A stretch of 51,305 bases of DNA from Pseudomonas viridiflava (GTDB taxonomy: Bacteria > Pseudomonadota > Gammaproteobacteria > Pseudomonadales > Pseudomonadaceae), in the NCBI RefSeq assembly GCF_900580865.1, contig NZ_UTBZ01000129.1:1-51305 (forward strand). Direction: 5' to 3'. Made by a program: the position numbers and the translations under genes. Under the pieces are notes generated by a model. It was given only the letters and a program-made list of their open reading frames with translations. It was not told where the DNA came from and ran no database searches. Positions within the stretch are counted from its first letter, which is position 1; each line of letters starts with the position of its first letter. Positions 8,263 to 16,904 of this stretch are shown here, one piece after another.

Positions 8263-10110
8263 ATGGCGAAACCACCCAAGAAAGTTTCTGGGACAGCAAC
8301 ACCCGAAACGACGGTTACAAGACCTGCGCAGTCCGGCTCAGGTAGTCGCGTCACCACAAACATACCTGACACCCCACTGTCTGGCGTCGATTCGACCACG
8401 GGGGCGCAAGCACCCGGCACCTCAACCAGTCGCCAGCCCGCTGTCATCGTCAACGAGATACCCGATACCTACAGAGCCGCCCGCAGGGCAATTGCCTGGC
8501 CTCAGGAGCGATTACACGAACTGACATCAATCGGAGAAAACACCGGCTTGTTCACCGGGCCGGATCAGCGAATCTACGCGCAAATCGGCAGCGAAGGCCG
8601 ATTCGTCGTCGAGCAGAATCTGCAAGGCAACTATTACGTTCCACTAACCTTTGCGCCCGGCGTTCCCGGCCCTGTATTGACCAGAATTGAAGGCCAGGCC
8701 AGTTGGCACATCCAGCGCCCCGGCTGGCAATCGGCACAGTCTCGACCCGGTACGCCGACTACACCACAAAGCCTCTCCTACCTTGCGCCCGATGATGCAA
8801 AAACGCTGACCAGAGCAGAGCTTTCAACGGGGGGAATCCGTTACAACAAATTCAAACACACCTTCGTCGATACGGCAGAAGGCACGGTCATGGTGCGGAA
8901 AAACCAACAAGGCGAGTACCAACTGACCTCGGCGACGAGCAGGGACTTGCCCCCTGTATTTTTTGAACAGATTCCCGGAACAGTGCGCTGGCGCCTAAAG
9001 AGTTCGAACTCGCCAACCATTGAAAATCCTGCTGCGAGCAGGTCTCGGCCGATTGCCGAAGCGGACGAACTGAATCCCGGCCCAAGCAAACGCGCGCGTG
9101 TCGACGGACCTGAAGACCCAGTGCCACCGACAACCCTGAATACCAGCGCCCCGGCCGATCAAACACCGTTTTTCTGGTTACCCTGGGGCCATCTGAACAA
9201 GCCGCCAGTGGTGGCATCCGTCCAGCTCGGCTGGTTTCATTATCCGATTGTGCCCATTGGCTCCAACCGCAACCCCAAAGTCTACTTTGTGCAGCATCCC
9301 GACTTTGCGCCTGCAGGCTTTGAAGCGTTCGAACACATGCTGCGTACGGCGCCTTCGATGCAGCCGGTTGCAACATTTCGCATCGGTAACGATCCCGGAG
9401 AAATAAACCCCGGCAAACGTTTTTTTGATGAGCCGATTTCGCAGTCGGTTGCCCGGGCGTTCCCCGACTTTTCTGACGCCACTGCACATGCCGTTGCCAG
9501 AAGAGTGTTCGAGCTCGCCGACAACTCACCTTTGATTACCGGCACCGGACTGGTGAATATTCAGGCAGTCCTGCATCAGTGGAAACAACGACCGTTTCCC
9601 AGCGCACCTGCGTACGCCGACCCGCTGAACATGCTGAAGGTGGCGCCATCCATCGACCTCGATGGAAAAAAACTCATCCGGATGCCCTCCCAGGTCGACG
9701 GCGAACTGCAGAGACTCACCTTCGATCCAAAGCATTTTTCCACCGAGTGGAATCACTACAAAACCTACCCGACAGATCTGAACCTCAGACGCCTGCTCGG
9801 CGCACTGTTGGTGCGCAGCGGCTACGAGGTTTTTCCCCTGACTTATGAGCATCGCATGCCGACTTTGGTGTTCCGGCGCGAAACCCATGATCAGATTTAT
9901 TTCATGAAACTGGGTGCGGTGGAACATGTCGGCCTGTCCCACAAACCCGGCAATGAGCTGGCAGAACCGAACTTGCCGGCCCGAATTGGCAACGAGGCGT
10001 TTCTTGCCCTGACAACCGCGTCGGCAGAAAACAAAGTGGTGTGGCTCATTGGGGGCGTATTGAAGGTCGATTCCAATCCGGATTCGGTATTCATTATCCG
10101 AGAGCGCTGA
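8263..10110 (+). CDS. Array protein 1, unknown function (first of four tandem paralogues)
   Basis: The protein has 615 residues and I do not recognise a characterised family. It has four parts: a Ser/Thr/Pro/Gly-rich N-terminus with no signal peptide (1-70, starting MAKPPKK); module A (about 94-153); a homologous module B (about 189-248, with FVDTAEGTVMVRKN and FEQIPGT); and a linker with basic SKRARVD (275-281). After the linker comes a 300-residue C-terminal domain with YFVQHPDF, FEAFEHML, ADPLNML, LTFDPKHF and a final VVWLIGG. The same order recurs in the next three genes. The N-terminus is effector-like in composition, but no hrp box or secretion gene was seen. Start is ATG 8263, conserved as M-x-KPxK in all four. 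Confidence 0.7.
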   Translation: MAKPPKKVSGTATPETTVTRPAQSGSGSRVTTNIPDTPLSGVDSTTGAQAPGTSTSRQPAVIVNEIPDTYRAARRAIAWPQERLHELTSIGENTGLFTGPDQRIYAQIGSEGRFVVEQNLQGNYYVPLTFAPGVPGPVLTRIEGQASWHIQRPGWQSAQSRPGTPTTPQSLSYLAPDDAKTLTRAELSTGGIRYNKFKHTFVDTAEGTVMVRKNQQGEYQLTSATSRDLPPVFFEQIPGTVRWRLKSSNSPTIENPAASRSRPIAEADELNPGPSKRARVDGPEDPVPPTTLNTSAPADQTPFFWLPWGHLNKPPVVASVQLGWFHYPIVPIGSNRNPKVYFVQHPDFAPAGFEAFEHMLRTAPSMQPVATFRIGNDPGEINPGKRFFDEPISQSVARAFPDFSDATAHAVARRVFELADNSPLITGTGLVNIQAVLHQWKQRPFPSAPAYADPLNMLKVAPSIDLDGKKLIRMPSQVDGELQRLTFDPKHFSTEWNHYKTYPTDLNLRRLLGALLVRSGYEVFPLTYEHRMPTLVFRRETHDQIYFMKLGAVEHVGLSHKPGNELAEPNLPARIGNEAFLALTTASAENKVVWLIGGVLKVDSNPDSVFIIRER

Positions 10111-10343
10111 GGTCCCTCTGCCACCCGCACCGGCCCTGTCGGAGCGAGGTGGCATTCTTCCAGAACGTCTCGTAACACCGTGCAGCATTTGCCCTTATCG
10201 CAATACATATATACCGCACGCCAGGGACTTCTTTTCCCGACCATGGCCCCTCCGGAGTCACTGGCCAGGCGAACGCAAAGTGGCGACCTGATCATCTGCC
10301 CCTATGCAAACGACTGGATCAACAAATCCAAAGGAGTCATTCA

Positions 10344-12071
10344 ATGGCCAAGCCACCCAAAAAAATGCCACGCACGCTTCCAACCGACTCACACGCGACA
10401 TCAGTCGAACATTCAAACACTCCTCTCGGGGTCGATACCGGCGAAAACGTTCATCCTGCGCCAGGCACCGCGAATGTGCCGGCCCTGGCCGAATCGTCAT
10501 CTCCCAATGCCTTGTCGGCAGCACCCGAACCTCGCCCCACTGTCACTATCCATCACTTACCGCCTGAAGTTTCCCAGCGTCCCTCAGTCATCGTCCACCA
10601 CCTTCCTGAGGGGCCAGCGCCTTCAAGCGCCGCAGAGTGGGTAGCCCTGCACTTCAGAGAAAACCAGCAGACCGCCACCACAAGTACCTCCACGAGAGAG
10701 CGAGCGCAGCACCCGGTCTTTATCAACGCGGAGTTGGCAAGTCGACTGAAGCTGCAGCCAGACACCGAAGAAGGGTTTCGCTACGACAAGCGCAAGAAAG
10801 TCTATGTCGAAATGAGCGGCGGCATGGTCATGGTGGGCAACACCCCGGACGGCTGGCGACAGACACATGCCGGCGAATCGACACCGACAGGTGAAAGGGT
10901 CGAACAGATTTCGGGGACAAAGCTGTGGCGCGAATCCACTGTGCCGCGACAAGGCCATCAAGCCGTAAACGAGCCCGCATCCACTGCTACAACGGGGCCC
11001 CTTCCCGGTCCGAGCAGGCCCCCACGCCTCGACGAACATAGCCATGTTGCGACGGGTACAAGCACGCTGGTCGAACATCTTTACTCGCAACAGAACGCCG
11101 CACTGGACCTGTCCGCAGGTCAGTGGAAAAACTGGGGAAAAGCCACAAAACCCGACTCAGGCGAGTCGATAGAAATCGACGGGCAGCACTTCCAGAATGT
11201 CGCTCAAGGTGTACGCGCCGATACCGGGCTGGTCTATTTGCAGCACCCCGGATTTTCACTGGACAGCTATGACGCGTTCGAAAACATGTTACGGCATGAA
11301 CCTTCGCGCCAGCCGAAATGGGCGCTGAAAATCCAGGGCCAATGGAAGGTTCTGGATAACCATGCGCCGTTCGAAATGTCCGCCAGCCAATACGTTTCCA
11401 CCGCTTACAACTATCTGTCGGAACAGTCGACCAGCAACCTCGCCAGAGCGGTATTCGATCGGGTCTCTCTGCCTGAGGGAGTGAACGCTCACGGACTGTC
11501 GGTGATGGCGCTGACGTTTCGCCACTGGGTAGACCGGGTGAATAACGACCCACCGATGCACAGCCTGTCGGACCCATTGGTCATGTTGCCAAAACTGCCG
11601 ACACCGCCCGGCCACCCGGCAGGCGGCTTGCTGACTTTACCTGCGCACAATTCAGCGGTGCTGCAGCGCCTGGATTTCGATCCACAACGGTTCCCTCAGG
11701 AATGGGCGCCTTACGCAGCGGCACCTACGCCGGGAAACCTGCGCGCATTACTGGTGAACGTTCTGCAACACAACGGTTACAGCGTTAATCCGACCACGCG
11801 CAGACTCAGCGAAGGCGCATTGATTTTTCACCGTCCAGGCGTAGCCGCCGTATTCGTGCTGAAGCTCCCGCCCATCGCTGGAAACCGGGTCCCTCGCACC
11901 ACCCCCGCCGGGTCCGAACTTACCGATCCTGCCTTTCTGACCAGGCTCAGCGCGGAGCAAAAACAACAGCTGGACAGCCATCTGGCTCATACCGAAGTCA
12001 TCTATCTGGTGGGAGGCATACAACATATTGCCCCTGACAACCCGACGCTCTTCATTGCGAGAGAGGGCTGA
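10344..12071 (+). CDS. Array protein 2, unknown function (lacks module A)
   Basis: A 575-residue paralogue of the preceding protein, again starting MAKPPKK. The N-terminal disordered part carries the short motif PTVTIHHLP (65-73) and a second copy PSVIVHHLP (80-88). Module A is missing. Module B survives in divergent form (about 142-199: FRYDKRKKVYVEMSGG, EQISGTKLW). The linker has PGPSRPPRLD (221-230) where the paralogues have a KR pair. The C-terminal domain is well kept: KNWGKATKPDSGESIEIDG, VYLQHPGF, FENMLRHEPS, DPLVML, RLDFDPQRF, VFVLKLPP and IYLVGG. A good AAAGGAG precedes the ATG. It is separated from its neighbours by 233 and 93 bp without clear terminators, so co-transcription is likely. 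Confidence 0.7.
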   Translation: MAKPPKKMPRTLPTDSHATSVEHSNTPLGVDTGENVHPAPGTANVPALAESSSPNALSAAPEPRPTVTIHHLPPEVSQRPSVIVHHLPEGPAPSSAAEWVALHFRENQQTATTSTSTRERAQHPVFINAELASRLKLQPDTEEGFRYDKRKKVYVEMSGGMVMVGNTPDGWRQTHAGESTPTGERVEQISGTKLWRESTVPRQGHQAVNEPASTATTGPLPGPSRPPRLDEHSHVATGTSTLVEHLYSQQNAALDLSAGQWKNWGKATKPDSGESIEIDGQHFQNVAQGVRADTGLVYLQHPGFSLDSYDAFENMLRHEPSRQPKWALKIQGQWKVLDNHAPFEMSASQYVSTAYNYLSEQSTSNLARAVFDRVSLPEGVNAHGLSVMALTFRHWVDRVNNDPPMHSLSDPLVMLPKLPTPPGHPAGGLLTLPAHNSAVLQRLDFDPQRFPQEWAPYAAAPTPGNLRALLVNVLQHNGYSVNPTTRRLSEGALIFHRPGVAAVFVLKLPPIAGNRVPRTTPAGSELTDPAFLTRLSAEQKQQLDSHLAHTEVIYLVGGIQHIAPDNPTLFIAREG

Positions 12072-12164
12072 ACCTCTGCCAAACGTCTGAACGACGCGTC
12101 CGCAAGCGCCTGTGGACCCGCCGCAGCCTGAACACCTCACCTTTCAAATAGCGAGATTCAACGA

Positions 12165-14015
12165 ATGGTCAAACCACCGAAGCGTGTGGTCGGGGTTACT
12201 TCGCCCGATTTACTTCCAAACACCGGTAACACTGCCCACAGACTCCCGGGCGAAAGCCAGGCAAGCGCAGGATCCTCCACAGGTCTGCCGGGCATCTCAG
12301 TGAACCAGCCGTCGGTGCAGGTCCACGAGATTTCTGCACCTCAATCACGGGTTGAAGCCGCGCTGCGATCAATCACCTGGCCTGCCGATCAAGTACACCT
12401 GTTGCAACGCCTGGATCCCGACAGCGGACTGTTCACCAGTCCGGATGGCAAGTTGTATGCCCACGTTGAAAATGAAGGACATCTGTTGATCGAGATCCAG
12501 CACGATGGCCGCTACCAGATCCCCTTCACTTTCGCCCCGCACTTGCCTGGCCCCTTCCTGATCAAGACCGAGCGCCAGCCTGTCTGGACGTTCGAGAGAC
12601 CGAACTGGCTGACGCACAATTCGGAGAGCGACAAGCGACATGCAGCCGCTGAAAGCATCCCGGCAGAACAACCGATCTACCTGGCTGCCGATGACGCCGC
12701 TCTGCTCTCTCCCCCCCTGCAAACCCCGGACGGCATTCGCTACGACAAGCACCGTAAAACCTATGTCGATACCGCTGAAGGAACCGTCATGGTGCGTAAA
12801 AATGCCAACGGTCAGTATCAGCAAACCTCCTCGACGATGCGCGATGCGTCTTCCTTATTGTTCGAACAGATTCCCGGGACGCGATTGTGGCGCCGCAAAA
12901 CCGGGCAGGCCGACTCTGTAGCGGAGCGGTCGCAACAGGAAAAACGCAAAGCCTCAACCGATACGCCGGAGCCCATGGACGGGTCAAGCAAGCGACTGCA
13001 TCAGGAAGAGGGGACAGACGCCACTCACGCGCTGACCGAGAGTTTGCTATCGGCCAATCCCGACGCGATCAACCTGAGTTTCGGGTTATGGCGAAACTGG
13101 GGACACAGTGTTCGCCCACAATCGGGCCAGCATATCGAGATAGACGGACAGTATTACCGAGTGATGCAACAGGACTTGAATGCCGAACCGGGGCTGGTCT
13201 ACCTGCAACATCCGTTGTTCTCACCCGCCCTGTACGACACCTTCGAACACATGCTGCGGGATAACCCGTCGATGCAGCCCAAGTGGGCAGTTAAACGAAA
13301 CAACCAATGGACGGTACTGGACAGTGTTGTGCCCTTTGAGATGCCGATCACTCAATACATCTCCAGAACCTTCAAGTACCTGTCGGATCAATCGGTCAAC
13401 TCACTCGCCCGAGCCATGTTCAATCAGGCGAACCGATCCGAAATCATCATGGCTCCCGGTCTGGCGTTGATGAACCAGGTGTTTCGTTACTGGGCCAACA
13501 GGACTCAGCGCAGAGCACCGCGTCGAGAACTGGCTGATCCGTTACTCATGTTGCGCCCTCTGAACGGACCGGAAGAAAGCCTGCCGATTCCCTCCTCGCT
13601 GGGTGAAGGCTTGATGCGACTGGATTTTGATCCCGGACGTTTCTCTCGGCACTGGAACGAATACGCCGCAGCGCCGACTGCGCCCAACTTGCGAAGGCTG
13701 TTCAGCCAGGTTCTGGATGATGACGGGTACGTGGTGAACCACTCGGCTAGCACGCTTGCCGATAACGAATTGCTCTTTCACCGCGAGAAAATCGATCACG
13801 TATTTGTGCTGAAACTGCCTCCGCTTATCAACGGAAGGCTGCAGCGCCTTCAGCCTGAGCGCTTTGAACGCAGTGAAGCCGTAGTGCAAACATCCGGCAG
13901 CGAACCAAAGCCACTGTCGGCGTACAGCAAAGATAAAAAGATCAGCTACCTGCTCGGTGGAACCCAGACAGATGTTCTGGGGCAGACAACGCTGTTTATT
14001 TTCAAAGACAAATGA
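12165..14015 (+). CDS. Array protein 3, unknown function
   Basis: A 616-residue paralogue with the full architecture: disordered N-terminus with PSVQVHEIS (49-57), module A (87-146: SGLFTSPDGKLYAH, QIPFTFAP), module B (188-247: DGIRYDKHRKTYVDTAEG, FEQIPGTRLWRRK), linker, and C-terminal domain from about 300 (RNWGHSVRPQSGQHIEIDG, VYLQHPLF, FEHMLRDNPSMQP, ADPLLML, RLDFDPGRFS, VFVLKLPP, ISYLLGG). The linker has two basic clusters, KRK (260-262) and KR (276-277), spaced like a bipartite nuclear signal. It resembles array proteins 1 and 2 about equally across the C-terminal domain. There is no signal peptide or membrane segment. Confidence 0.7.
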   Translation: MVKPPKRVVGVTSPDLLPNTGNTAHRLPGESQASAGSSTGLPGISVNQPSVQVHEISAPQSRVEAALRSITWPADQVHLLQRLDPDSGLFTSPDGKLYAHVENEGHLLIEIQHDGRYQIPFTFAPHLPGPFLIKTERQPVWTFERPNWLTHNSESDKRHAAAESIPAEQPIYLAADDAALLSPPLQTPDGIRYDKHRKTYVDTAEGTVMVRKNANGQYQQTSSTMRDASSLLFEQIPGTRLWRRKTGQADSVAERSQQEKRKASTDTPEPMDGSSKRLHQEEGTDATHALTESLLSANPDAINLSFGLWRNWGHSVRPQSGQHIEIDGQYYRVMQQDLNAEPGLVYLQHPLFSPALYDTFEHMLRDNPSMQPKWAVKRNNQWTVLDSVVPFEMPITQYISRTFKYLSDQSVNSLARAMFNQANRSEIIMAPGLALMNQVFRYWANRTQRRAPRRELADPLLMLRPLNGPEESLPIPSSLGEGLMRLDFDPGRFSRHWNEYAAAPTAPNLRRLFSQVLDDDGYVVNHSASTLADNELLFHREKIDHVFVLKLPPLINGRLQRLQPERFERSEAVVQTSGSEPKPLSAYSKDKKISYLLGGTQTDVLGQTTLFIFKDK

Positions 14016-14064
14016 TCGAGCAGGACAGAGAGCACAAGAACATGAATCGTCCAGAGACACTTCA

Positions 14065-15951
14065 ATGACCAAACCTACAAAGACCACGGTTCGCCCTACG
14101 TCGCCCGACACCTCGACTATCAATAGATCTGAGGCGGGCAATGGCAGCTTGAAAAACATCGGTGGTGCTGAAGTTTTCGCCCCCGTTACGAATCGACCGT
14201 CCGACACTGCCACTCCCAACACGTCTGGCAGCGCAGTAGCTGGCGACCCACGTGTTGTGGTGAGTTACTTGACGGATCCGGTGCTCACCGAAGCCAATGC
14301 CAGACTGGCAGAGATATCCCTGCCGGTATTACAGACTCATCTGCTGAAGCCGCATAAATCCGTCGACGGGTTATTCGTGACCCCGGGCGGTCAGACCTAC
14401 GCGCATCTGGACGACGGTCGTCATTACCGGGTTGAACTCAACACCGCCGGTGACTACCAGATTCCCTGGCCCGCAGCGCCAGGCGTGACACCACCAATTC
14501 TGAAAAAAATCGACGGCCAGCCACGTTGGCGCGTCGAGGCACAGTGGTACACGGCTCAATCCAGACAGAAGAGTCTGTCTGCGCAGCAACGGGCTGCCGA
14601 ACCGCTACAAGAAATTGTCCTTGTCGACCCGCACCTGGCGACGCTTCTCCCTGCCGCGCGGGAATCCCTGGACGGTATCCGCAAAGGACCGCGCGGAAAA
14701 ACCTATGTCGATATCGCCGAAGGAACCATCCTGGTCCGCAAGAATGAACAAGGCGAATACAAACTCGCTTCTGCAACAACGATCAATGTGCCGGACATCA
14801 CGTTCGAGCAGATTCCGGGGCAATTCGTCTGGCGCCGTAAATTGCAGGCCACAACAGATACACGACAAGCTCCACAACCAGGCAGTTCTCGTGCCCTCAA
14901 CCAGTCAGAAGAGCCTGGCCCGCGCCCAAATAAACGCCCTCGGCTGCCTGAAGACAGTGATCCTCTTGATCCTTTCGTAATCATGAGCATCAGTGAATTA
15001 TGGAAAAGCTGGGGAACCACAACGAAACCGTCAGCCGGCGACTCTATCGAAATCAGCGGCAAGCACTTTGCGATACTTGACCAGCCGACCTACGCCGTTG
15101 ACGCCTTTGCCTTCATCAAGCCTCCACAGTTTTCTGCTACCCGTTTCGATGCTTTCGAACAGTTGCTGCTGACCAATCCTGAGTTACAACCCAGGGGAGC
15201 GGTGAAGTTGGCTGACAGTACGGGGGACGGCAGTCAAGCATGGAGAATGGTGGAGAGTCGGCCATTTGAAAAAAGCCTGACTCAATACGTCAGCGACCAG
15301 TTCCCCTATCTTTCTGAGCACTCTGCAAGCAAAGCCGCACGGGAGATGTTCAATCGGGCCAGTCACTCCGACAAAATAACAGGGCCCGGGATCAGTGCAT
15401 TGTTCGAGACTTTCAAGTACTGGGAGAACCGCTCTGTTTTCGTCGGCGATAACAGAGTCGTCCGTCAAGACTTGAGCGACCCGCTGATGCTCCTCTCGCC
15501 GCTTGCGACCGATGTAAATGGCTACATGCGGATGCCGCTACCGTCGGCTGAAGGTCTGCGCCGAATCGACTTCAATCCGAAACTGCTCTCCGGCTCGCAA
15601 CATCACAGGGGTCGCCGAACAACGCGGACACTTTTCAAAGATCTTCTTAGCGCCCACGGCTACTACATTGCCCATGATTTTGGCGCCAACCAGGGGAATG
15701 CCTTATTGATCAAGCGAACGAGTGTTGACCCTGTTTTCATCATGTTCATGGACAGGATTCAAAACAACACTGTTTTTCTCCCTGATCCAATTGCCTGGCT
15801 GAAAAAAAGAGTCTCTGTCGACACCATGGACACACACGTCAAAGATGACCTGATGGCGCATTTGCACACGAACAGGATCATTTTTTTGCTGGGCACCAAC
15901 GAGCCTCTCCCTACTCACGAACACAACCTTATCGTCACCCGACACAGCTGA
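14065..15951 (+). CDS. Array protein 4, unknown function (most divergent paralogue)
   Basis: A 628-residue paralogue starting MTKPTK. An upstream in-frame ATG at 13957 overlaps the previous gene and lacks the conserved start. Module A (100-158: DGLFVTPGGQTYAHLDDG) and module B (202-260: DGIRKGPRGKTYVDIAEG, FEQIPGQFVWRRK) align with each other more visibly than in the other copies. The linker has PRPNKRPRLPED (286-297). The C-terminal domain keeps LWKSWG, DSIEISGKHF, FDAFEQLL, SDPLMLLSPL, RRIDFNPK and IIFLLGT, but has lost the W..Y segment after the LDFDP-like motif, and its last 100 residues diverge. Only 49 bp separate it from protein 3, suggesting one transcript. Confidence 0.68.
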   Translation: MTKPTKTTVRPTSPDTSTINRSEAGNGSLKNIGGAEVFAPVTNRPSDTATPNTSGSAVAGDPRVVVSYLTDPVLTEANARLAEISLPVLQTHLLKPHKSVDGLFVTPGGQTYAHLDDGRHYRVELNTAGDYQIPWPAAPGVTPPILKKIDGQPRWRVEAQWYTAQSRQKSLSAQQRAAEPLQEIVLVDPHLATLLPAARESLDGIRKGPRGKTYVDIAEGTILVRKNEQGEYKLASATTINVPDITFEQIPGQFVWRRKLQATTDTRQAPQPGSSRALNQSEEPGPRPNKRPRLPEDSDPLDPFVIMSISELWKSWGTTTKPSAGDSIEISGKHFAILDQPTYAVDAFAFIKPPQFSATRFDAFEQLLLTNPELQPRGAVKLADSTGDGSQAWRMVESRPFEKSLTQYVSDQFPYLSEHSASKAAREMFNRASHSDKITGPGISALFETFKYWENRSVFVGDNRVVRQDLSDPLMLLSPLATDVNGYMRMPLPSAEGLRRIDFNPKLLSGSQHHRGRRTTRTLFKDLLSAHGYYIAHDFGANQGNALLIKRTSVDPVFIMFMDRIQNNTVFLPDPIAWLKKRVSVDTMDTHVKDDLMAHLHTNRIIFLLGTNEPLPTHEHNLIVTRHS

Positions 15952-16045
15952 ATGACCGGATAGTCAACGATTAGCCGAACACCCGGCAACGCGCTCCGGA
16001 GTTCTGCGCAGCGTACGCGGGCAAATCGTCATAAAAGGCCGGAAT

Positions 16046-16071
16046 AAAAAAAGCCCGCAGTGTGAGCGGGC
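16046..16071 (-). terminator. Rho-independent terminator for uraH
   Basis: On the minus strand GCCCGC (16071-16066) pairs with GCGGGC (16058-16053) around a 7-nt loop, and is followed by seven T residues (16052-16046). It lies about 60 bp beyond the uraH stop. On the plus strand it lacks a T tract, so it serves mainly uraH. Confidence 0.85.
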
Positions 16072-16129
16072 GAAAGACCAAAGAAGCTATATGCGCAGTC
16101 GCTTCCCGGTGGGGGCAGCTGCTTGGGGG

Positions 16130-16483
16130 TCAGCTGCCCCGGTACGTGGAATAGCTGTATGGCGAAATCAGCAATGGCACATGGTAGTGATCCTGTTCGG
16201 CAGAGATGCCGAAGCGCAGCACAACCACGTCCAGAAATGCCGGTTCCGGCAACTGAACGCCACGGGCGCGGTAGTAATCGCCCGCGTGGAACTGAACCTG
16301 ATAAACGCCGGTGCGATAATCGTCGCCTTGCAGCAGCGGCGCATCGACCCGGCCATCGCTGTTGGTGACCGCGCTGGCGACCAATTCCAGGTGCGAACCT
16401 TCAACGCGGTACAGCTCGACCTTGATCGAACTGCCCGGGCAACCGTGTGCAGCGTCCAAAACGTGTGTAGTCAAACGTCCCAT
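16130..16483 (-). CDS. uraH: 5-hydroxyisourate hydrolase (transthyretin-like)
   Basis: This 117-residue enzyme hydrolyses 5-hydroxyisourate, the product of urate oxidation, to OHCU. Both family signatures are present: LTTHVLDAAHG at residues 4-14, with an active-site histidine, and the C-terminal tetrapeptide YRGS, which separates HIU hydrolases from transthyretin. The ATG at 16483 gives the usual family length. The gene is divergent from the puuE operon, with its own terminator beyond the stop. A TTGTACACAA palindrome lies 130 bp upstream of its start, on a TACAAT hexamer that could be its -10. Its place beside uraD and puuD completes the pathway. Confidence 0.95.
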   Translation of the reverse strand: MGRLTTHVLDAAHGCPGSSIKVELYRVEGSHLELVASAVTNSDGRVDAPLLQGDDYRTGVYQVQFHAGDYYRARGVQLPEPAFLDVVVLRFGISAEQDHYHVPLLISPYSYSTYRGS

Positions 16484-16614
16484 TGATTCTGCGCGCCTGT
16501 CTGCGTGGAAGCAGTCAGACTTCGCGCCTCCCGAAGTCAGTTGAAAAGGAGACCGCACCGATTCGGAGCACGAAACGCTGCGGCGAGCGATTGATTAAGA
16601 CACTTTTCAAAAAA

Positions 16615-16626
16615 ATTGTACACAAT
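16615..16626. promoter_or_regulatory. ATTGTACACAAT operator candidate (uraH side)
   Basis: ATTGT-AC-ACAAT is a perfect inverted repeat. On the minus strand it contains TACAAT, a -10-like hexamer for uraH. It shares the TTGTACACAA core with 2108-2119. Confidence 0.5.
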
Positions 16627-16802
16627 AAAAACGACATTTTTCACATCACCCCCGCCATTCGGGGGTTTCCTCGTGTTCTGCCAGCAACACGCCTATTCAT
16701 TGAACCTCCTATCCATTAGCTGACTGGTCAGGCAGGTTTCTTGCAGGCTTACGCCAATAGCAGCAAAAGATGACAGTCGGTGAAAAATGCGAAAATTCAG
16801 GC

Positions 16803-16831
16803 TTACAAATTGCGAATAAAGTTGTATACAA
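16803..16831 (+). promoter_or_regulatory. puuE promoter candidate with TTGTATACAA operator
   Basis: TTACAA (16803-16808), 16 bp, then TATACA (16825-16830) could form a weak promoter. The perfect 10-bp palindrome TTGTATACAA (16822-16831) covers the -10. It lies 73 bp upstream of the puuE start and matches the other two sites except for one central base. Confidence 0.5.
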
Positions 16832-16904
16832 TCAGCCCATCGCTGTGACGCCAGCCTGCCAGGCCGCCACATACATCTGTCAACGAACAAGAAGGAAGAC
16901 TGCA

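Larger units (their letters stand above)
16484..16904. other. uraH-puuE divergent regulatory region
   Basis: This 421-bp gap contains no convincing gene. It holds two TTGTAYACAA palindromes, one toward each flanking gene. It also has an A/T-rich stretch (about 16600-16650) and a short CCCGCC-to-GGGGGTTT hairpin-like stretch near 16648-16670. Confidence 0.6.

Noticed and set aside
8091..16000. Search for a hrp box (GGAACC-N16-CCAC) or secretion genes that would prove type III export of the array
   Set aside because: No convincing box or secretion component was found by eye, so the effector idea stays unproven.
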